This document shows positions 6,066 to 9,735 of a stretch of 9,735 nt of DNA, in pieces; the stretch's first letter is position 1, and each line of letters opens with the position of its first letter. The stretch is from an uncultured Panacagrimonas sp. GTDB taxonomy: Bacteria; Pseudomonadota; Gammaproteobacteria; Nevskiales; Nevskiaceae. The position numbers were made by a program, and so were the translations under genes. Location: positions 1-9,735 of the forward strand of contig CAMLNE010000151.1 in the NCBI GenBank assembly GCA_946481265.1, in the 5' to 3' direction. A model generated the notes under the pieces. The model was given only the letters and a program-made list of their open reading frames with translations, made no database searches and was not told the origin of the DNA.

Positions 6066-6854
6066 ATGCCGGGGTTCGCTCCCGAAGCCTGGGTCGCCCT
6101 CGGCCTTGCCCTGCTCCTGATCTGGCGCTGGAGCCGGCGCCGGCGCGACGCTGACGCCGGCGCGGATCTTTCGCCACTGGAGTGGAAGGATCTGCTGGAC
6201 GATCGTCTTGCGCTGGCGGCGCGCCTGTCGCCAGCGCAGCGCGAGCGCTTCCACGCCCTGGTCGAGCGTTTCCTGAAGCAGAAGCGCTTCGTCGGCTGCG
6301 CCGGCCTCGAGGTGACCGACGAGATGCGGGCGCTCGTCGCGGGAATGGCCTGCCTGATGATCCTGCGGCCCGGCGCGGCGCTGTTTCCCGCACTGCGACA
6401 GGTGCTGATCTATCCGGGCCCCTTTCTCGTGCCGGTGAACGAGCCGGATGAATTCGGCCTGGTTTCCGACGAGCCCGAGGAGCGCATCGGGGAATCCTGG
6501 CAGGGCGATCGCGTCATCCTGTCCTGGCCGGACGTCGAGGCGGCCCTCGACGGCGACGAGGTCAACGTGGTCGCGCATGAATTTGCGCACCAGCTCGATG
6601 ACGAGAGCGGGGCCGGCGATGGTGCCCCCCTGCTTTCCGACTACACGCAGTGGTCGGAGGTGATGAAGACCGAGTTCGAACGCCTGCGCCGGCACCGGCG
6701 CCCACCGGTGCTGGACCCGTACGGGGCACAGAGCCCGGCGGAGTTCTTTGGGGTGGTCACGGAGGCCTTCTTCCAGCGTGGTGCGGAGCTCGCGCACCAC
6801 CATCCGGCCCTGTACGCGGTGCTTCGCGACTACTACGGCTTCGAAACCGCCTGA
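6066..6854 (+). CDS. MtfA-type zinc-dependent peptidase with N-terminal membrane anchor
   Basis: A 262-residue metallopeptidase of the MtfA (Mlc titration factor A, M90) family. The active site is HEFAH (171-175) in NVVAHEFAHQLDDESG. Glu233, in GVVTEAFF, lies at about the distance of the third zinc ligand in E. coli MtfA. Other family marks are LVERFLKQKRFVGCAGLEVTDEMR (67-88, read in two parts), VLIYPGPFLVP (113-123) and DPYGAQSPAEFF (217-228). In E. coli, MtfA binds the glucose repressor Mlc and has aminopeptidase activity. No Mlc gene is visible here, so the target is unknown. Unlike the cytosolic E. coli protein, residues 7-20 form a hydrophobic segment followed by RWSRRRR. That suggests a membrane anchor with the catalytic domain on the cytoplasmic side. 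The ribosome binding site is weak (ACAGG), with likely coupling to the DUF805 gene 21 bases upstream. Confidence 0.92.
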   Translation: MPGFAPEAWVALGLALLLIWRWSRRRRDADAGADLSPLEWKDLLDDRLALAARLSPAQRERFHALVERFLKQKRFVGCAGLEVTDEMRALVAGMACLMILRPGAALFPALRQVLIYPGPFLVPVNEPDEFGLVSDEPEERIGESWQGDRVILSWPDVEAALDGDEVNVVAHEFAHQLDDESGAGDGAPLLSDYTQWSEVMKTEFERLRRHRRPPVLDPYGAQSPAEFFGVVTEAFFQRGAELAHHHPALYAVLRDYYGFETA

Positions 6855-6856
6855 GA

Positions 6857-6887
6857 CCTGGGTCCCAGGCCCGACAAACTGCCCAGT
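6857..6887. promoter_or_regulatory. Short palindromes between the peptidase and cyclase genes
   Basis: CCTGGG-T-CCCAGG (6857-6869) is a perfect 13-bp palindrome starting two bases after the peptidase stop. ACTG-CC-CAGT (6878-6887) follows nine bases later. They sit 50-85 bases upstream of the cyclase start and could be operator sites. As RNA hairpins their loops are too small, and no T tract follows, so they are poor terminators. Confidence 0.3.
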
Positions 6888-6909
6888 GGGTTTCCGCTTC
6901 CGGGGCGGA

Positions 6910-6927
6910 TACGATGCGGCATATTTT
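6910..6927 (+). promoter_or_regulatory. Weak -10 candidates upstream of the cyclase-kinase unit
   Basis: TACGAT (6910-6915) and TATTTT (6922-6927) are -10-like hexamers in the 87-base gap before the cyclase gene, in an AT-rich dip of otherwise GC-rich DNA. No matching -35 is found at 16-18 bases for either. Some promoter is expected here because the downstream genes are functionally unlike those upstream. Confidence 0.25.
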
Positions 6928-6941
6928 GTTCCGGGAAGCCC

Positions 6942-7865
6942 ATGAGCGAACTTCGCTCCGCGGCTATCATGTTCGCGGATATCGCTGCCGCCACCGAGCT
7001 GCGTAACAGCGTCGGCGACCGGCAAGCGGACGCCATTCTCGACCCCCTGCTCGATGCACTGACCCGGATCGTGCTGCTCAACGGCGGCTCGGTGCTCAAG
7101 TCGGACGGCGACGACGTGCTCGCCGTGTTCGACCGCCCGTCGAGCTACGTGGACGACGCGGCCAATGCCGCCATCGAGTGCCAGCTTGCCGCCCGCGAGG
7201 CGGGACGCAAGCTCTACGTGGGGGTCGACGCCGGCGTCATCGAATTCCGTGAAGTGCTCGGGCGACCGGACGTTTCCGGCATGCCGGTCAACCTTGCCGC
7301 GCGCCTGCACAAGCTGGTGCCCGACCTGGCCGGCTACATCTTCCTGGCCGTCGACACGGTGCGCTCGCTGCAGCCCGAGCTGCGAGAGCGCGCGCGCCCG
7401 TACGGGATCCGCCCGCTCAAGGGGGTCGGTGCGGTCGAAGTGCACACCCTGGACTGGGACGAGGCGGCCACCGTCGTGCCGACGCGCTTCGCGGCGCCGG
7501 CCGCGCCCGCCGTCTCCATGATGCTGGAGCTGGGCCTGACCCATGTCGGCCGCTCGATGCGCCTGAGCCCGGGCTCGCCGCCGCTGCAGGTCGGCCGCGA
7601 CCGCAACAACGAAATGCGCATCGACGACAACGAGCAACGCGTCTCCTCGCGCCATCTCAAGGTTCTCTGGCGCAACGGCGGCTGGATCCTGCAGGACACC
7701 AGCCGCAACGGCACCTGGGTGCGCTTCAACAGCAATTCCCACCCGATCGGCCTGCTGGGTGACGAGCTCAAGCTCGTCGACAACGGCCGCATGTGCCTGG
7801 GCCGTCCTTTCGCCGATGACGTGCATGGAAGCTTCACCGTGCACTTCGAGCTGCTCAAGAAATGA
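6942..7865 (+). CDS. Class III adenylate/guanylate cyclase domain fused to an FHA domain
   Basis: A 307-residue soluble protein with two modules. Residues 5-175 form a class III nucleotide cyclase domain. FADI supplies metal Asp13. VLKSDGDDVLAVF (51-63) supplies the base-contacting Lys53 and metal Asp57. PDVSGMPVNLAARL (109-122) supplies Asp110, Asn117 and Arg121, which align with the purine-binding Asp and the transition-state Asn and Arg of mammalian cyclase (DIWG..VN.ASR). Lys plus Asp at the specificity positions favours ATP, so cAMP is the predicted product. Residues 200-305 form an FHA domain: QVGRD (216-220), SSRH (235-238), DTSRNGTW (252-259), the phosphothreonine-binding signature. 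No membrane or sensor domain is present. The ribosome binding site is weak (GGGA, 6933-6936). The TGA overlaps the kinase ATG (ATGA), implying translational coupling. Regulation of the cyclase by FHA docking to a phosphorylated kinase is inference. Confidence 0.9.
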   Translation: MSELRSAAIMFADIAAATELRNSVGDRQADAILDPLLDALTRIVLLNGGSVLKSDGDDVLAVFDRPSSYVDDAANAAIECQLAAREAGRKLYVGVDAGVIEFREVLGRPDVSGMPVNLAARLHKLVPDLAGYIFLAVDTVRSLQPELRERARPYGIRPLKGVGAVEVHTLDWDEAATVVPTRFAAPAAPAVSMMLELGLTHVGRSMRLSPGSPPLQVGRDRNNEMRIDDNEQRVSSRHLKVLWRNGGWILQDTSRNGTWVRFNSNSHPIGLLGDELKLVDNGRMCLGRPFADDVHGSFTVHFELLKK

Positions 7866-9735
7866 CGGCGCCGACCACACTGACCGACGGGACCTGGATC
7901 GACAATTTCCGTCTCGTGCGGCGGCTCGGTCGTGGTGGTTTCGGCGTCACCTACCTGGCCGAGGAATTCCGCGAATGGGAGGCCGGGAGCACCACGGCCT
8001 CGCCGCTGCGCATGGTGGCCATCAAGGAGTATTTCCCGCGCGGCCTGGCCACGCGCCCCGACGGACACACGGTCGAGCTGTCCGCCGACGTCGAAGGCGG
8101 CGAGCGCGCGTTCCAGATGGCGCTGCGCGGCTTCTTCCAGGAAGCCGAGTCGCTGATGCGCTTCGATCACCCCAACGTGATCAAGATCCATCGCGTCTTC
8201 CAGCGCAATGGCACCGCCTACTACATCATGCCCTTCCTCAAGGGCGAGACGCTCAAGGCCATCCTCAAGCGCGATGGTGCGATGGGCGAGGAGCGCACGC
8301 GACGGCTGATGCTGCCGATCCTCGACGGCCTGATCCACGCTCATGCCCGGGGCATCCTGCACCGCGACCTGAAGCCGGACAACGTGATGATCCCGGACGA
8401 GGGTGGCCCGGTGCTGATCGACTTTGGCGCCGCGCGTGCGCAGGCAGTGGACGACGTCCAGGAGTACACGCGGCACAGCGAACTGGTCGCCTACACCCCG
8501 GGCTATGCGGCGCTCGAACAGTACGGCCGCGCCACGCGCGACAACCCGCACGGCCCGGAGACCGATGTCTACGGCCTGGCCGCGGTGATGTACCACTGCG
8601 TGACCGGTGAGGCGCCGATCGAGGCCTCCCTGCGCTCCATGCAGCTTTCCAACGGTGCGGAGGACCCCCTGGTCCCTGCCTCGGCGCGGCTGATGGACGC
8701 GCCGGGCTACGGTCGCGCCTTCCTCTCGGCGATCGACTGGGGGCTGGAACTGGCCGGCCGCAACCGACCGCAGAGCGTGTCCGAGTTCCGCCGGGCGCTC
8801 GACGGCAAGCTCACCCTGCCGGAGACCACGCTCGCGCGACTCGAACGGCACGGAGTGTCCACCGAACCCTTTACCCGTCCCGGCCCGACGACGCGCCTGC
8901 TGCACGGTGCCGCGGCCACGGACACCCAGGCGCTCACCACACGCCTGGTCTCCGAATCGACCGACACCGTCCTCGCCGGTCCCGAAAGCCGCCCCTCGGG
9001 CCCTGCGGCTCCGCACAGCGGTCAACCCGCGACGGGCGCGGCGGCTGCCCCGCATGTGGCAACACTGCCGATCCCCCAGCGCACGCAGCCGCGCAGCGAG
9101 ACCCCGCAACCTGCGCCACCGCGCGGCAGCGGCAAGGCGCTGCCCCTGCTGGGGCTGCTGGTGTCGATTGCGGCGGTGGTCTATGTCGGCCGCGACCAGA
9201 TTCCGGAGAACCTGCGGGCGGAGGTCCCCGAGGCGCTGCGCAGCCTGCTGTGGCGGCCGGCCGAGGGCGTGCCGCAGACGCCGACGCCAGCCCGCGATAC
9301 CGCGGCGGTGATGCCGGCTCCGGGAGCTCCCGAGCATCCATCCGAAACGCGGCCCGGGCAGTCCATGGCGCCCGCGCCGGAAAGACCGGCCGAGGCGTCG
9401 GCGTCGAAGCCGGGCCAGGAGCCCGAACAGACGCCGGTGGAGAAACCGGCTGAAGCCCAGGCCGGGGATGCACGGGGCATCGCCGAGCGCGAGGCCTTCG
9501 ATGCGGCCAAGCGGAGCGACACGATCGCGGGCTGGAAGGCCTTCAAGAAGGCGTTTCCCGACAGCGCGCTGGTCGCTACCGCGGATATCCGCATCGCCGC
9601 GCTGCAACCGAGAGCGGCGCCACCGCCTGCCGCCGAGCCGGAACCCGCCCCAGCGCCCCGCCCGGCGCCGCCGCGGCCCGCTGCCGCGCCGGAGGAGGCG
9701 ACAGCGACCGTCCGCCGTGCCGCGCCCGCCGTCGC
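7862..9735 (+). CDS. Transmembrane serine/threonine protein kinase (PknB-like; 3' end outside window)
   Basis: At least 624 residues, open to the window end. The kinase domain (about 16-315) is complete: glycine loop LGRGGFGVTY (22-31), catalytic Lys55 in VAIKEYFP, probable alpha-C Glu94 in FFQEAESL, HRDLKPDN (167-174) with catalytic Asp169, DFG (187-189), and GYAALEQY (214-221) where many relatives have GYAPPEQY. It is an RD kinase, so activation-loop phosphorylation is plausible. A Thr-rich juxtamembrane linker (about 340-425) repeats TTRL at 343 and 359. One membrane segment, ALPLLGLLVSIAAVVYVG (426-443), puts the kinase in the cytoplasm. The periplasmic part is Pro/Ala-rich with one helical repeat, AFDAAKRSDTIAGWKAFKKA (545-564), then FPDSALVATADIRIAAL. 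This resembles the repeat found in other proteobacterial kinases and caspase-like proteins; any sensor domain lies beyond the window. The ATG overlaps the cyclase stop by four bases. Confidence 0.93.
   Translation, partial: MTAPTTLTDGTWIDNFRLVRRLGRGGFGVTYLAEEFREWEAGSTTASPLRMVAIKEYFPRGLATRPDGHTVELSADVEGGERAFQMALRGFFQEAESLMRFDHPNVIKIHRVFQRNGTAYYIMPFLKGETLKAILKRDGAMGEERTRRLMLPILDGLIHAHARGILHRDLKPDNVMIPDEGGPVLIDFGAARAQAVDDVQEYTRHSELVAYTPGYAALEQYGRATRDNPHGPETDVYGLAAVMYHCVTGEAPIEASLRSMQLSNGAEDPLVPASARLMDAPGYGRAFLSAIDWGLELAGRNRPQSVSEFRRALDGKLTLPETTLARLERHGVSTEPFTRPGPTTRLLHGAAATDTQALTTRLVSESTDTVLAGPESRPSGPAAPHSGQPATGAAAAPHVATLPIPQRTQPRSETPQPAPPRGSGKALPLLGLLVSIAAVVYVGRDQIPENLRAEVPEALRSLLWRPAEGVPQTPTPARDTAAVMPAPGAPEHPSETRPGQSMAPAPERPAEASASKPGQEPEQTPVEKPAEAQAGDARGIAEREAFDAAKRSDTIAGWKAFKKAFPDSALVATADIRIAALQPRAAPPPAAEPEPAPAPRPAPPRPAAAPEEATATVRRAAPAV

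Noticed and set aside
5622..7880. 752-codon open frame on the minus strand
   Set aside because: It is antisense to the DUF805, peptidase and cyclase genes, all of which have strong family motifs. It shows no recognisable motif itself.
7334..9607. 757-codon open frame on the minus strand
   Set aside because: It is antisense to the cyclase-FHA and kinase genes. Its composition is Arg/Gly-rich with no domain evidence.
6942..9735. Part of a type VI secretion locus (PpkA/Fha regulatory pair)
   Set aside because: FHA plus Ser/Thr kinase can mark T6SS loci, but here the FHA is fused to a nucleotide cyclase and no Tss structural gene is in the window. Downstream sequence would be needed to revisit this.

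Overview
High-GC bacterial chromosome, read entirely on the + strand. The RpoC tail, the full-length UvrD with its C-terminal Tudor-like domain, the MtfA-type peptidase and the DUF805 protein all point to a proteobacterium. A gammaproteobacterium of the Xanthomonadales/Nevskiales kind is my best guess, but the sequence alone does not fix this. No tRNA, rRNA, CRISPR array, insertion sequence or phage gene is visible, and no gene-free stretch exceeds 300 bases.

Layout. (1) 1-686: C-terminal end of rpoC, followed by a 26-bp tandem repeat and a strong intrinsic terminator (749-784). (2) 824-3265: a small metabolic module. A candidate promoter overlaps a GntR-type palindrome. Next come an SDR enzyme of the PRISE (progesterone 5-beta-reductase/iridoid synthase-like) type, a 180-base spacer with a GC-rich hairpin, a LuxA-like (LLM class) flavin-dependent oxidoreductase, and a terminator-like hairpin. 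(3) 3331-5604: uvrD, probably on its own -10 element and possibly leaderless. (4) 5688-6854: a two-gene unit of a DUF805 membrane protein and a membrane-anchored MtfA-type zinc peptidase. (5) 6942-9735: a signalling module. It holds a class III nucleotide cyclase fused to an FHA domain, overlapping by 4 bases the start of a transmembrane serine/threonine kinase that runs off the window.

The most interesting part is region 5. A cyclase with every expected catalytic residue carries a phosphothreonine-reading FHA domain. Its translationally coupled partner is a Ser/Thr kinase whose juxtamembrane linker repeats Thr-x-x-Leu motifs. The architecture suggests that kinase autophosphorylation recruits or controls the cyclase, linking Ser/Thr phosphorylation to cyclic-nucleotide signalling. 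This is inference from architecture, not shown function. Region 2 is the second point of interest: a plant-like enone reductase family member next to a flavin monooxygenase, behind a catabolic-type operator.
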